DNA of 64,000 nt from Corynebacterium sp. Marseille-P3884 (GTDB lineage: Bacteria; Actinomycetota; Actinomycetes; Mycobacteriales; Mycobacteriaceae): assembly GCF_017942225.1 (NCBI RefSeq), contig NZ_JAGKSD010000003.1:62001-126000 (forward strand), written 5' to 3'. Under the pieces are notes generated by a model, which had not been told where the DNA came from, made no database searches, and saw only the letters and a list, made by a program, of their open reading frames with translations. The translations under genes were made by a program, and so were the position numbers. Below, in pieces: positions 25,686 to 34,329 of the stretch. Every line of letters begins with the position of its first letter. Within the stretch, counting starts at the first letter, position 1.

Positions 25686-27283
25686 TGAGTGAACTTCGGC
25701 TCGTGCCTCCCGCGCTCGCGGTGTGGGCAGCAGCATTGGCCGTCATCGTCGCCGGGCCGGTGTGGGCATTAGCAATAGTGGCGGTGATTTCGGTTTGCTG
25801 CATCCTGCTTCGCGAGCCTGGGCAAGCGATTCTGTGCGGCGGTCTCGGTGCCTGCTCCGCCGCCATCGCGTGGGCGCGGTGCGTGTCCGCCCGCACGAGG
25901 GAATTCGGGGAGACCATCACCGGCACCGTCAGCGGGGCACCGAAGCAGCTCGATTCGGGCAATTGGCTGGTGAACGTCAACGTGTCCGGCTACCCGGTGC
26001 CGGTTCCCGTCTTCGTGGACGACCTTGAGGACAACCTTCCCGCGGGAACGGCCATCGAGGTGTCGGGCAGCATCGGCGAATCCACGCGTCCCGGCATCGG
26101 CGCGGTGACCGTGAGCGGTGACGTGGACGTTCTCGGGCCGCCGACCGGATTCGCCGCTTTCGCCGCTCGTGTCCGCGGGACATTCGCGTCCGCGGTTGAA
26201 GAGATAGTGGGGGAGCACGTTCGTGGTCTCATTCCCGGGATGGTGCTCGGCGACGTTTCGATGCAAAGTCCTGAGGAGAAGCAGGCCTATATCGACACCG
26301 GTTTAAGCCACCTGAGCGCAGTCAGCGGCGCGAATTGCATGTACGTCGCCACCGCGGCACTGCTCGTGGCAGGGCTGTGCCGGCTCGGGCTGCGCGGACA
26401 GACAATCGCGGCGGGAATTGCGCTGCTCGTCTACGCGGGACTCGTCGGGCCCGAACCGAGCGTGCTGCGCGCGACGGTTACGGGGTTGGTCGGCTTTATC
26501 GCCATCATTTCCTCCACACGCGCAGAGCCGATCCACGTGCTCAGCTTGTCCATCATCGGTCTCGTGCTCGTGGACTCCGATTTGGCGGTCGACTACGCTT
26601 TCGCGCTTTCCACCGCAGCGACTGCGGGAATCGTGGTGATTTCACCGCTGATCTATCGTGCGCTCGCACCTTTGGGGTGGCCGGACATCCTCGGGAAAGC
26701 ACTCTCGGTCGCCATTGCCGCGGACCTGGCTACAGCGCCCATCATCGCGGGAATGGCGGGGCGAGTCTCCCTCGTCGCTGTCATCGCCAACGTGCTCGTC
26801 AGCCCGGTCGTCGGAGCAGTGACTGTACTCGGCATGGCCGCAGCGATTCTCGCGCAATTCCACCACCTTCTCGCCGCACCGCTGCTCTGGGTCATCCAAC
26901 CGCTGGCCGGGTGGATCCGCACGGTGGCCGACACCGGGGCGCGCCTACCCGCCACCACGATCGAAGCGGAACCAATGCAGGCGATCGTCGTCTACGGGTG
27001 GATCCTCGCCGGATTCATCGCGTCTCGCCCCCGGCTCACGATCACGGTCGTCGCAGTCGTTGTTCTTCTCGGCGCGGGGACGGGGGAGCAGGTGGACGTC
27101 GATAAGCGAAAGCCCTTTGTCGTAGAACGCGATACGGATATTGAGGCGGTACCGCCTGGGACCACAGTCATCATCGTGCGGGAAGGACATAGGGACCGGC
27201 CCACGCTCACCCCCGACGGCATTCCCGTGATCTATCCGTACAATGACCAGCATGATCAACCCGGTCCACCTCGTCGTCGGTGA
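25685..27283 (+). CDS. comEC: ComEC/Rec2-type DNA channel protein lacking the metallo-beta-lactamase domain
   Basis: Polytopic inner-membrane protein of 532 residues for single-strand DNA passage. It has three N-terminal hydrophobic segments, an OB-like soluble part, then the competence domain with HLSAVSGANCMYV and many helices. After the last helix only about 65 residues remain (VDVDKRKPFVVERDTDIE...), with no HxHxDH motif, so the C-terminal nuclease-like domain of long ComEC proteins is missing. The start overlaps the comEA stop; the end overlaps the holA start by 41 bp. It carries CGTCGATAAGC at 27097-27107. Confidence 0.92.
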   Translation: MSELRLVPPALAVWAAALAVIVAGPVWALAIVAVISVCCILLREPGQAILCGGLGACSAAIAWARCVSARTREFGETITGTVSGAPKQLDSGNWLVNVNVSGYPVPVPVFVDDLEDNLPAGTAIEVSGSIGESTRPGIGAVTVSGDVDVLGPPTGFAAFAARVRGTFASAVEEIVGEHVRGLIPGMVLGDVSMQSPEEKQAYIDTGLSHLSAVSGANCMYVATAALLVAGLCRLGLRGQTIAAGIALLVYAGLVGPEPSVLRATVTGLVGFIAIISSTRAEPIHVLSLSIIGLVLVDSDLAVDYAFALSTAATAGIVVISPLIYRALAPLGWPDILGKALSVAIAADLATAPIIAGMAGRVSLVAVIANVLVSPVVGAVTVLGMAAAILAQFHHLLAAPLLWVIQPLAGWIRTVADTGARLPATTIEAEPMQAIVVYGWILAGFIASRPRLTITVVAVVVLLGAGTGEQVDVDKRKPFVVERDTDIEAVPPGTTVIIVREGHRDRPTLTPDGIPVIYPYNDQHDQPGPPRRR

Positions 27284-28178
27284 AGACGAATTCCTCGCCG
27301 AGCGCGCCACGAAGAGCATCATCGACGAAGTCGGCCCCGCCGCGGAAGTATCCACCCTCCGCGCAGGCGACGTGACGGCATCGGAGCTCGCTCAGGCGAC
27401 CAGCCCGTCGCTGTTCGCCGAAGAACGCGTTGTTGTGGTCACCAATACCGAACTGGCCGGCAAGGAACCGACCGAACTGCTGCTGCAGGCCGCCGTCGAC
27501 CCCGCGCCGGGCATGACGCTGGTGATCGTGCACAGCGGGAAAGGGCGCAATAAGTCCTATGTCGCCAAATTCCGCAAAGCCGCCGACGTGCACGAGGTGA
27601 ATCCTCCGAACCAGCGCGAACGGCAGAGCTGGGTCACCGCCGAATTCCGGCGGCATGGCGTACGTCCCACTCCCGACGTGATCGGGGCGCTGCTCGAATC
27701 GGTCGGGTCGGACCTGCGCGAGCTGGCCTCCGCGATCGAGCAGCTCGTCGCCGACACTGAAGGCGAAATCACCGTCGCGAGTGTCCGCGCCTACTACACC
27801 GGGGTCGCGGAAGTCTCTGGCTTCGATATCGCTGACCAGGCAGTCGCAGGCCGCACCGATCGAGCCCTTGCCAGCACGCGCAGAGCATTGCAGCTCGGCA
27901 TCAGCCCGGTCGCGATCGCGGCGGCGCTCGCGAACAAGGTCGGCGACATCGCGAAGCTGTACCAGACCCGCGGCAACCCCGAACAGATCGCGCGGACGAT
28001 AGGGATGCACCCGTTTGTCGCGAAGAAAACAATGCAGGTCGCGCGCAACTGGTCCGGCCATGCCGTCAGTGAGGCCGTGATCATCGTCGCGGACCTCGAT
28101 GCCACGGTGAAAGGGCAGGGCGGGGACCCCGAATTCGCCGTCGAGGACGCTGTTCGGCGCATCGCCCAGTTGGCGTGA
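27243..28178 (+). CDS. holA: DNA polymerase III delta subunit
   Basis: Clamp-loader delta subunit that opens the beta clamp. The 311 residues show the HolA pattern: PVHLVVGEDEFLAE at the N-terminus, FAEERVVVVTN, and the C-terminal collar helices (ALANKVGDIAKLYQT). It starts inside the end of comEC, at ATG 27243 or possibly the ATG three codons later. The position after comEC is standard in actinobacteria (often followed by rpsT). Confidence 0.95.
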   Translation: MTSMINPVHLVVGEDEFLAERATKSIIDEVGPAAEVSTLRAGDVTASELAQATSPSLFAEERVVVVTNTELAGKEPTELLLQAAVDPAPGMTLVIVHSGKGRNKSYVAKFRKAADVHEVNPPNQRERQSWVTAEFRRHGVRPTPDVIGALLESVGSDLRELASAIEQLVADTEGEITVASVRAYYTGVAEVSGFDIADQAVAGRTDRALASTRRALQLGISPVAIAAALANKVGDIAKLYQTRGNPEQIARTIGMHPFVAKKTMQVARNWSGHAVSEAVIIVADLDATVKGQGGDPEFAVEDAVRRIAQLA

Positions 28179-28192
28179 TAGTGTGCCTCACC

Positions 28193-28576
28193 GTGACTGA
28201 GATTCCCGCAGACGTGCAAGAATTCGCCACGCGTCTCTTCGATATGGCGCGCGGCGGCGACACCACCTTGCTGGACTACGTCGACCAAGGCGTCGCCGCG
28301 GACATGACCAACCAGGACGGCAACTCTTTCCTCATGCTCGCGTCGTATGCGGGCCACGTCGAGCTCGTGAAAGGCCTCATCGAGCGCGGCGCCGACGTGA
28401 ACAAGCTCAACGACCGCGGCCAGGCACCGCTCGCCGGCGTCGTGTTCAAAAAAGAAGACGCGCTTGTCGACGTCCTCTTGGACGCCGGTGCCGACCCCAC
28501 CGCCGGAACCCCCGACGCCATCTCGACCGCGAAGATGTTTGAACGCGACGACCTCGTGGAGAAGATGAGCAAGTGA
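28193..28576 (+). CDS. ankyrin-repeat protein
   Basis: A short (127-residue) soluble protein with two or three ankyrin repeats: NQDGNSFLMLASYAGHVELVKGLIERGADVNKL, split over the typical helix-turn-helix units, then DRGQAPLAGVVFKKE and a third degenerate repeat. It probably mediates a protein contact; the partner is unknown. The GTG at 28193 is chosen because the protein then starts MTEIPADVQEFA; in-frame GTG codons at 28175 and 28181 are alternatives, the first overlapping the holA stop. The lysE-type gene overlaps its end (GTGA). Confidence 0.85.
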   Translation: MTEIPADVQEFATRLFDMARGGDTTLLDYVDQGVAADMTNQDGNSFLMLASYAGHVELVKGLIERGADVNKLNDRGQAPLAGVVFKKEDALVDVLLDAGADPTAGTPDAISTAKMFERDDLVEKMSK

Positions 28577-29220
28577 ATCCCGCGGACCTCGCGGCGATCG
28601 TATTAGTGAATCTGGCAGGTGCGGCCACGCCAGGTCCGGATATCGTCCTGCTCACGCGCTTTGCCACGCGGTCGCGCCGCCATGCGCTCGCGGCGACGCT
28701 CGGCATCTACCTCGGCGCGTTTTTCTGGATCACCATGACTGTCCTGGGCGCGGCTGCACTGTTGACTGCCTTCCCGTGGCTGCTCGAACTCATCCAGGTC
28801 GCCGGCGGCGCCTGGATCATTTTCATGGGTTACACCACGGCCCGACAGGGATTCAAGGACCGGGACAATCCGCCGGCCGATCTCGAAGATGCAGCTTCGC
28901 GCCTCGGCACCATGCGCGAGAGCTTCTTCAAAGGCTTGACGACGAATCTCTCCAACCCCAAGATCGTCCTTTTCCTCGTCGCGCTCGTCGCACCACTTTT
29001 GCCGCCGAGTCCGGGCATGGGGACAGCCGCCATCGTGATCGTCTCGCTCTGGTTCCCCGCGCTGTTGCTGTTCATCGGGTTCAGCCTCCTGGTGTCCACC
29101 GAACGTGTGCGCCGGAGGCTATTTCGAGCCGGACCCTACATCGATATGGGAGCCGGCGGGTTCTTCATCCTTGCCGGAACAGTCCTGTTCGTCCGCGGCA
29201 TCATCGGACTGGGGTCCTAG
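28573..29220 (+). CDS. LysE/RhtB-family amino-acid exporter
   Basis: A 215-residue membrane protein with about six hydrophobic helices and the family start NLAGAATPGPDIVLLTR. It exports a small amino acid or derivative; the substrate cannot be told from sequence. The GTG start overlaps the stop of the ankyrin gene, so it is the last gene of the comEA operon. Its stop overlaps the convergent esterase gene by 4 bp. Confidence 0.92.
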   Translation: MNPADLAAIVLVNLAGAATPGPDIVLLTRFATRSRRHALAATLGIYLGAFFWITMTVLGAAALLTAFPWLLELIQVAGGAWIIFMGYTTARQGFKDRDNPPADLEDAASRLGTMRESFFKGLTTNLSNPKIVLFLVALVAPLLPPSPGMGTAAIVIVSLWFPALLLFIGFSLLVSTERVRRRLFRAGPYIDMGAGGFFILAGTVLFVRGIIGLGS

Positions 29221-30038
29221 TCCAGGAAGAAACGCACCACGCGGCCGGTGGCGTCCGGGAACCACGTGTGCCCGCCGCCCTTGACCGTGTGCAATTCCGT
29301 GCGCGCGGCGTCGCCGTTGCGCTTCGAGAAGGACGCGTACACGTCCGGGACGGCGCGGTACGGGGTGCCGTTGCGGGAGCCGCCGTTGTAGTGCACGACG
29401 TCGTCGTTATCCGCGTGCATGAGCAGGGTCTTCACCTTGCCCGGCGCACAATTTGTCACCGTCTGTTCGTAGTACGCCCCGGCGACACCGGCGACACCGG
29501 CCACGAGATCCGGAGCGTGGCAGGCAAGGGCGAGTGCCATGCCGCCGCCATTGGACAGCCCCGCTGCGTAGACGCGCTTCTTGTCGATCTTGTGCATCGA
29601 CCCGAGGTTCCCGATCACCGCGCGGATAAAGCGGATATCGGATTTCATCGACGTTTTCGCGTACGGTGCTCCTCCCCAGGAATTATTCATGCCCTGCGGG
29701 TACACGACAATGGCACGACCGGCCGCAGCGTGCTCCAGCCGCTGGTACGAACGGGCGCGGCCAGCTGTGTGCTTCACCCCGCCGAAACCAATGATGACGG
29801 GGTACGCCCGGAACGGGTTGTACCCGCGTGGCAGGACCACCGTGTACGGGCGGACCATGCCGTCGACGTTGACGAAACGGAAACCAATGCCGGACTCGAC
29901 CAGCGACGTCGCCATGCCAGAGGCCTGGCTCGAGCCACTCGAGTAGGAAGAGATCGAAGAAGTCTGTGCTTGCGCCGGTGCGGCGAAGAAAAGTGCGGCA
30001 GCAAATGCAGCGCACACACCGCGGCGGAGATTTTTCAT
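29217..30038 (-). CDS. secreted alpha/beta hydrolase, PHB-depolymerase/LpqC-like esterase
   Basis: Exported serine esterase of 273 residues. A signal peptide (1-24, cleavage after AQA) precedes a Ser-rich linker. The hydrolase domain has GLSNGGGM as the nucleophile elbow (about residue 157), HADNDD for the acid and GGGHTW for the catalytic histidine. This is the pattern of the polyhydroxybutyrate depolymerase-like esterases (feruloyl esterase/LpqC). The substrate is unknown. It is a single gene with no close partner on its strand. Confidence 0.88.
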   Translation of the reverse strand: MKNLRRGVCAAFAAALFFAAPAQAQTSSISSYSSGSSQASGMATSLVESGIGFRFVNVDGMVRPYTVVLPRGYNPFRAYPVIIGFGGVKHTAGRARSYQRLEHAAAGRAIVVYPQGMNNSWGGAPYAKTSMKSDIRFIRAVIGNLGSMHKIDKKRVYAAGLSNGGGMALALACHAPDLVAGVAGVAGAYYEQTVTNCAPGKVKTLLMHADNDDVVHYNGGSRNGTPYRAVPDVYASFSKRNGDAARTELHTVKGGGHTWFPDATGRVVRFFLD

Positions 30039-30090
30039 GAGGGGGATATTACGGCGGAGAACTTAACATGTCACTTCGGTTCCCGGAACG

Positions 30091-30122
30091 AAAAACTCCG
30101 CCCACCAAGACGGTGAGCGGAG
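30091..30122 (-). terminator. terminator after rpsT
   Basis: On the - strand, CTCCGCTCACC and GGTGGGCGGAG pair around a 5-nt loop and are followed by TTTTT. It starts 10 bp after the rpsT stop. Confidence 0.9.
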
Positions 30123-30131
30123 GGCTGGATT

Positions 30132-30395
30132 TTAACCGAGCTTGTTCAGAGCGCGAGCCATGTTGGACTTCTTGTTAGCCGCGTTGTTGCGGTGGAAGAC
30201 ACCCTTGGTGACTGCCTTGTCCAGCTTGCGGGATGCGACGCGCAGCTGCTCCTCAGCCGCGGTCTTGTCGCCGCCCTCGACGATCTCGTTGAACTTACGG
30301 ATCTCAGTGCGAACTGCGGAGCGGATGCCCTTGTTGCGGACGCGACGCTTCTCGTTGGTCAGGACGCGCTTCTTCTGCTGCTTGATATTAGCCAT
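30132..30395 (-). CDS. rpsT: 30S ribosomal protein S20
   Basis: An 87-residue, Lys/Arg-rich helical protein binding 16S rRNA. The start ANIKQQKKRVLTNEKRR and the end NNAANKKSNMARALNKLG are those of S20. The ATG at 30395 is chosen over a longer open frame because of the family length and the AAGAGG SD. Confidence 0.98.
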   Translation of the reverse strand: MANIKQQKKRVLTNEKRRVRNKGIRSAVRTEIRKFNEIVEGGDKTAAEEQLRVASRKLDKAVTKGVFHRNNAANKKSNMARALNKLG

Positions 30396-30558
30396 GATGT
30401 ACCTCTTGAAAGTCTTCAGATGTGAAATGAACGTGCATTCGGAACGTGCAGCGCCACAGCTTGTGAACGACCGCGAACCCAAGGTCCTGTCCGCGGTGTG
30501 CGGCGCGCCGAATAACGTTTAAACCCTAGCAATCAATGGGGGCCGGCCCAAAATCGCC

Positions 30559-31044
30559 TTAGACCCAGTCGAAGTGCTTGCGCAGGTGGTCGGCGATGTG
30601 CTCGAAGAGGCGGGCAGGAAAAAGAGCACCGCGGCGTCGCAGATCTGTCTCTGCGACGAAGAGAGTCTTGTCCATGCGGACCCAGCAGGGCTCGCCGGTG
30701 GGTTTCCACGCGCCCGAGCCGATGGCTACCCAGTTCTTTTCGTCTGCGTGATTCTCATTAGCTGAGATCAGCAGCCCCAACACCTCGTGTCGGTCGCGAC
30801 CCACGATTAGCATTGCCCGCTCCTTCAAAGGGGTGCTGGGCACGTTGAACCACACCACTTCGCCGGGTTCGGCTTGGCCGTCCATGTCGGGGGCGTAGAA
30901 AATATTGCGCGAAATTTCTTTGGTGGGAATCACGCGGGCACGAGCGGCGCGACGGCGCTCACTGGTGGGGGAATTGCCCATGCGCTCGTTGAGGATCTGC
31001 AGCCCTTGATCCAGCGCGGTCGGCTTGTGCCGCAGGAATCTCAT
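30559..31044 (-). CDS. PemK/MazF-like protein
   Basis: A 161-residue protein with the PemK/MazF fold features: EPGEVVWFNVP, ERAMLIVGRDRHEVLGLLIS and WVRMDKTLFVAE. In MazF toxins this fold cleaves RNA. A basic region of about 55 residues precedes it. There is no antitoxin gene next to it, so toxicity is doubtful; it may be a housekeeping derivative. It lies between rpsT and lepA on the opposite strand to lepA. Confidence 0.8.
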   Translation of the reverse strand: MRFLRHKPTALDQGLQILNERMGNSPTSERRRAARARVIPTKEISRNIFYAPDMDGQAEPGEVVWFNVPSTPLKERAMLIVGRDRHEVLGLLISANENHADEKNWVAIGSGAWKPTGEPCWVRMDKTLFVAETDLRRRGALFPARLFEHIADHLRKHFDWV

Positions 31045-31076
31045 GGTCTTGAGCTTACGCGACGTCGATAAGCGAA

Positions 31077-31769
31077 TTAAAGCTCGAGGCGCTGAATGCT
31101 TGCCCGCAAATCTGTGAGCGCTTTGGGCTGATCCGTGTTGCGCGCAAAACGTGTTTGGGCGAGCGCGTGCTGGGTCAGCGACCGCCAGTGGTCGGCGCTC
31201 AACGGCAAATTATTCGCCTGGCAGTAGTTGTAGAGGCCGATGCACTGATCGAGCACATCATTTTCCTCGGCAGTCATGGCGAGCCGGTCGACGATGAAGA
31301 CCGGCAGAGCTGTCGCGGGATCCCCGCCGAATTTCTGGACCAACCGCTGCTGGGGCGGAAGCTGCCGTTTCTGCGCGGAACTGTAGATCGCTTGCTGGCC
31401 GAGCGCGACGAGCGCGAAAATGACCGATGCCGCACCGAAACCGATGCCCGTGGCGATGACTCCCGGGCCGGACATGGCCACGCCGATCGGCGTCACAATC
31501 AGTGCGAGAACGAAGCAGATCCCGGCCAACAGGAACCGGCTGGTGGCCATGACCGATCTTTTCCGCGTCGGGGCCGCTGGCGCTGAAGGTTCGATGAAGC
31601 GCATGAACTCGTCGTAGGTGCGGAAGGTGTGCGCATTCGTGCCGTTCAGCAGCTGGGACAGACTCTGGGGTAGCACGAAGCGACTGTAATCCTTCGGGAA
31701 TAATTCCGCCGGTGCATTCCATTCGCGGCGCATCGGCTGCGCGCCGAGCCAAGGGTTGTTGTCAGTCAC
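31077..31769 (-). CDS. membrane protein of unknown function
   Basis: 230 residues, not recognised. Residues 1-72 are soluble (WNAPAELFPKDYSRFVLPQSLSQLL); two membrane helices follow (about 77-97 and 103-124), then a soluble helical C-terminus of about 100 residues. It starts with GTG and a GGAGAT SD. The 32-bp gap to the PemK-like gene downstream contains a copy of CGTCGATAAGC (31063-31073). It is divergent from lepA. Confidence 0.75.
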   Translation of the reverse strand: MTDNNPWLGAQPMRREWNAPAELFPKDYSRFVLPQSLSQLLNGTNAHTFRTYDEFMRFIEPSAPAAPTRKRSVMATSRFLLAGICFVLALIVTPIGVAMSGPGVIATGIGFGAASVIFALVALGQQAIYSSAQKRQLPPQQRLVQKFGGDPATALPVFIVDRLAMTAEENDVLDQCIGLYNYCQANNLPLSADHWRSLTQHALAQTRFARNTDQPKALTDLRASIQRLEL

Positions 31770-31869
31770 ACGGATCTCCTTTCTGCTCGCATACTTTAGC
31801 GCGTAATGGCGATTGCCCTTCGTTCTTCAGTGCACGGTATGGTGACCTTAGTTTTGAGGAGGGATGGCG

Positions 31870-33714
31870 ATGGCACACAAGAATTTCGCGTTGACGACGT
31901 TCACGGATCCGGCGCAGATCCGCAATTTCTGCATCATCGCGCACATCGATCACGGCAAGTCCACCCTCGCGGACCGAATCCTGCAGCTGTCCAACGTTGT
32001 GGAGGCGCGCGAGATGCGCGACCAGTACCTGGACAACATGGATATCGAGCGCGAGCGCGGCATCACGATCAAGGCGCAGAATGTGCGCCTGCCGTGGACC
32101 ACGAAGGACGGGCAGCAGACGATCCTGCAGATGATCGACACGCCCGGCCACGTGGACTTCTCGTACGAGGTGTCGCGTTCGCTCGACGCGTGCGAGGGCG
32201 CGATTTTGCTTGTCGACGCTGCGCAGGGCATCGAAGCCCAGACCCTCGCCAACCTCTACATGGCGATGGAAAATGACCTCGAGATCATCCCGGTGCTGAA
32301 CAAGATCGACCTGCCCGCTGCCGATCCAGAGAAATACGCCGCAGAGATCGCCCACATCATCGGCTGCGAGCCGGAGGACGTCCTGCGCGTCTCCGGAAAA
32401 ACCGGCGAGGGAGTTCCGGAACTGCTCGACAAGGTCGTCGAGCTTGTCCCGCCGCCGACACCTCTCGCCGCAGAAGGCGTCGATGCTCCCGCGCGCGCCC
32501 TGGTCTTCGACTCCGTCTACGACACCTTCCGCGGTGTGGTCACCTACATCCGCATGATCGACGGAAAGCTCGAATCCGGCCAGAAGGTGACCATGATGAA
32601 CACCGGGGTCACCCACGACATCCTCGAAATCGGCATTGTCTCCCCGACGATGCAGAAGGCAAAAGGTCTTGGCCCCGGCGAGGTCGGCTACCTCATCACC
32701 GGCGTGAAGGACGTCCGCGAGACCCGTGTCGGCGACACCGTCACCTGGGCAAATAAAGGTGCCGATGAGCCACTTGAAGGCTTCGAGGACGTCAAGCCGA
32801 TGGTCTACTCGGGCCTGTTTCCTGTCTCCCAGGAGGACTTCCCGACGTTGCGCGAGAGCTTGGAAAAGCTTCAGCTTAACGACGCCTCGCTCACCTGGGA
32901 GCCCGAAACCTCCGTCGCCCTCGGCTTCGGTTTCCGCTGCGGCTTCTTGGGCCTGCTCCACATGGAGATCACCCGCGACCGCCTGGAACGCGAATTCGAC
33001 CTCGATCTGATTTCCACCGCGCCGTCCGTCACCTATCGTGTTGTCGCTGAAGACGGAACTGAGTCCTTGGTGCACAACCCCTCCGACTGGCCCGGCGGAA
33101 AGCTCCAGGAGGTCTTCGAGCCGATCGTCAACATGACGCTCATCGTTCCGCAGGAATTCGTCGGCACCACGATGGAGCTGTGCCAGTCCAAGCGCGGCCA
33201 GATGAAGAATATGGAGTACCTCTCTGAGGAGCGCGTCGAGCTGCGCTACATCATGCCGCTCGGTGAGATCATCTTCGACTTCTTCGACATGCTCAAATCC
33301 CGCACCAAGGGCTACGCCTCCCTCAACTACGAAGAAGCCGGCGAGCAGCCAGCCGACCTGGTCAAGGTCGACATTCTCCTGCAGGGAGAGCCCGTCGATG
33401 CATTCTCGGCCATCGTCCACCGCGATTCCGCCCAGTGGTACGGCAACAAGATGACCAAGAAGCTCAAAGAGCTCATCCCGCGTCAGCAGTTCGAGGTGCC
33501 CGTCCAGGCGGCGATCGGTTCCAAGATCATCGCCCGCGAGAATATCCGCGCACTGCGCAAGGACGTCCTGTCCAAGTGCTACGGCGGCGATATCTCCCGT
33601 AAGCGCAAGCTGCTGGAGAAGCAGAAGGCCGGTAAGAAGCGCATGAAGTCCATCGGCTCCGTCACGGTCCCGCAGGAGGCATTCGTCGCGGCGCTGTCCA
33701 CCGACGAGGAATAA
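31870..33714 (+). CDS. lepA: elongation factor 4 (LepA)
   Basis: Ribosome-associated translational GTPase, 614 residues. G1 is [10 protein letters not shown]2 RGITIK, G3 DTPGHVDF and G4 NKID. The C-terminus ends with the LepA-specific basic domain ([22 protein letters not shown]). An ATG at 31864 directly abuts GAGGAGGG, so the second ATG at 31870, 6 bp from that SD, is the better start. The stop overlaps the thpR ATG. Confidence 0.97.
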   Translation: MAHKNFALTTFTDPAQIRNFCIIAHIDHGKSTLADRILQLSNVVEAREMRDQYLDNMDIERERGITIKAQNVRLPWTTKDGQQTILQMIDTPGHVDFSYEVSRSLDACEGAILLVDAAQGIEAQTLANLYMAMENDLEIIPVLNKIDLPAADPEKYAAEIAHIIGCEPEDVLRVSGKTGEGVPELLDKVVELVPPPTPLAAEGVDAPARALVFDSVYDTFRGVVTYIRMIDGKLESGQKVTMMNTGVTHDILEIGIVSPTMQKAKGLGPGEVGYLITGVKDVRETRVGDTVTWANKGADEPLEGFEDVKPMVYSGLFPVSQEDFPTLRESLEKLQLNDASLTWEPETSVALGFGFRCGFLGLLHMEITRDRLEREFDLDLISTAPSVTYRVVAEDGTESLVHNPSDWPGGKLQEVFEPIVNMTLIVPQEFVGTTMELCQSKRGQMKNMEYLSEERVELRYIMPLGEIIFDFFDMLKSRTKGYASLNYEEAGEQPADLVKVDILLQGEPVDAFSAIVHRDSAQWYGNKMTKKLKELIPRQQFEVPVQAAIGSKIIARENIRALRKDVLSKCYGGDISRKRKLLEKQKAGKKRMKSIGSVTVPQEAFVAALSTDEE

Positions 33715-34259
33715 TGATCCGGGTCTTCGCGGCGCTGTTCCCATCCGACGAGGCGAAAGAACACCTTGTCACGGCGCTGCGCCCGATCCGCGATTTCTCC
33801 CGCCAGGAGATGCGCTGGACCGACCCAGATAATTGGCACCTCACCCTCGCCTTCTACGGCGACCAGCCCAACGATGCCTCTGCGATCCGTGCGCACCTCG
33901 CACAGATAGTTGCGTTCCACCCGCCGCTGAACCTGCACCTCGCCGGCGCCGGCGCATTCGAGAACCGCACCCTATGGACCGGCGTCGGCGGCGACACCGA
34001 CAACCTCAAAACCCTGATGGCGGAAAGCGCCGACCCAATCCAAGACGTCCGCCCCCGCCAGCGCGCCCACCTCACCATCGGCCGCACCGGCCGCCGCTCC
34101 CGCGACCCGTACGCGATCCCCGATATCGTCCGCGCCTTGTCCGTCTACCGCGGCCCCGACTTCACCGCCGACGAGATCTGCCTCGTTGAATCCCACCTTG
34201 GGCAGGGCCGCAGCGGCGGCTCCCGCTACGAGATCATCGAAAAGTTCTCACTGCGATAG
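33714..34259 (+). CDS. thpR: RNA 2',3'-cyclic phosphodiesterase (2'-5' RNA ligase family)
   Basis: 2H-superfamily enzyme that opens 2',3'-cyclic phosphate ends of RNA. The two HxTx motifs are HLTLAFYG (about 42) and HLTIGRTG (about 119). Its 181 residues are normal. It is translationally coupled to lepA through an overlapping stop/start. It ends just before the palindrome pair in front of the ATPase gene. Confidence 0.92.
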   Translation: MIRVFAALFPSDEAKEHLVTALRPIRDFSRQEMRWTDPDNWHLTLAFYGDQPNDASAIRAHLAQIVAFHPPLNLHLAGAGAFENRTLWTGVGGDTDNLKTLMAESADPIQDVRPRQRAHLTIGRTGRRSRDPYAIPDIVRALSVYRGPDFTADEICLVESHLGQGRSGGSRYEIIEKFSLR

Positions 34260-34267
34260 TGCGCAAG

Positions 34268-34289
34268 TTTTTCAGGTACACCTTGAAAA
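34268..34289. promoter_or_regulatory. operator-like inverted repeat, copy 1
   Basis: TTTTTCAGGTA followed by CACCTTGAAAA is an imperfect version of the second palindrome. Each copy is preceded by the same GCAAG, so the whole unit is a direct repeat with a 39-bp period. Confidence 0.65.
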
Positions 34290-34306
34290 CTTTCCACTCT
34301 TGCAAG

Positions 34307-34328
34307 TTTTTCAGGTATACCTGAAAAA
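34307..34328. promoter_or_regulatory. operator-like perfect palindrome, copy 2, abutting the ATPase start
   Basis: TTTTTCAGGTA and its exact complement TACCTGAAAAA form a 22-bp perfect palindrome that ends one base before the ATG at 34330. It occupies the place where an SD would be; none is visible. It is a likely repressor site, or part of the promoter of a leaderless mRNA. Confidence 0.7.
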
Positions 34329-34329
34329 T

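Noticed and set aside
30559..31044. Toxin-antitoxin module
   Set aside because: The PemK/MazF-like gene has no adjacent small antitoxin gene on either side, and the upstream neighbour is a membrane protein.
31864..31866. ATG at 31864 as the lepA start
   Set aside because: It directly abuts the SD GAGGAGGG, leaving no spacer; the ATG at 31870 has normal spacing.
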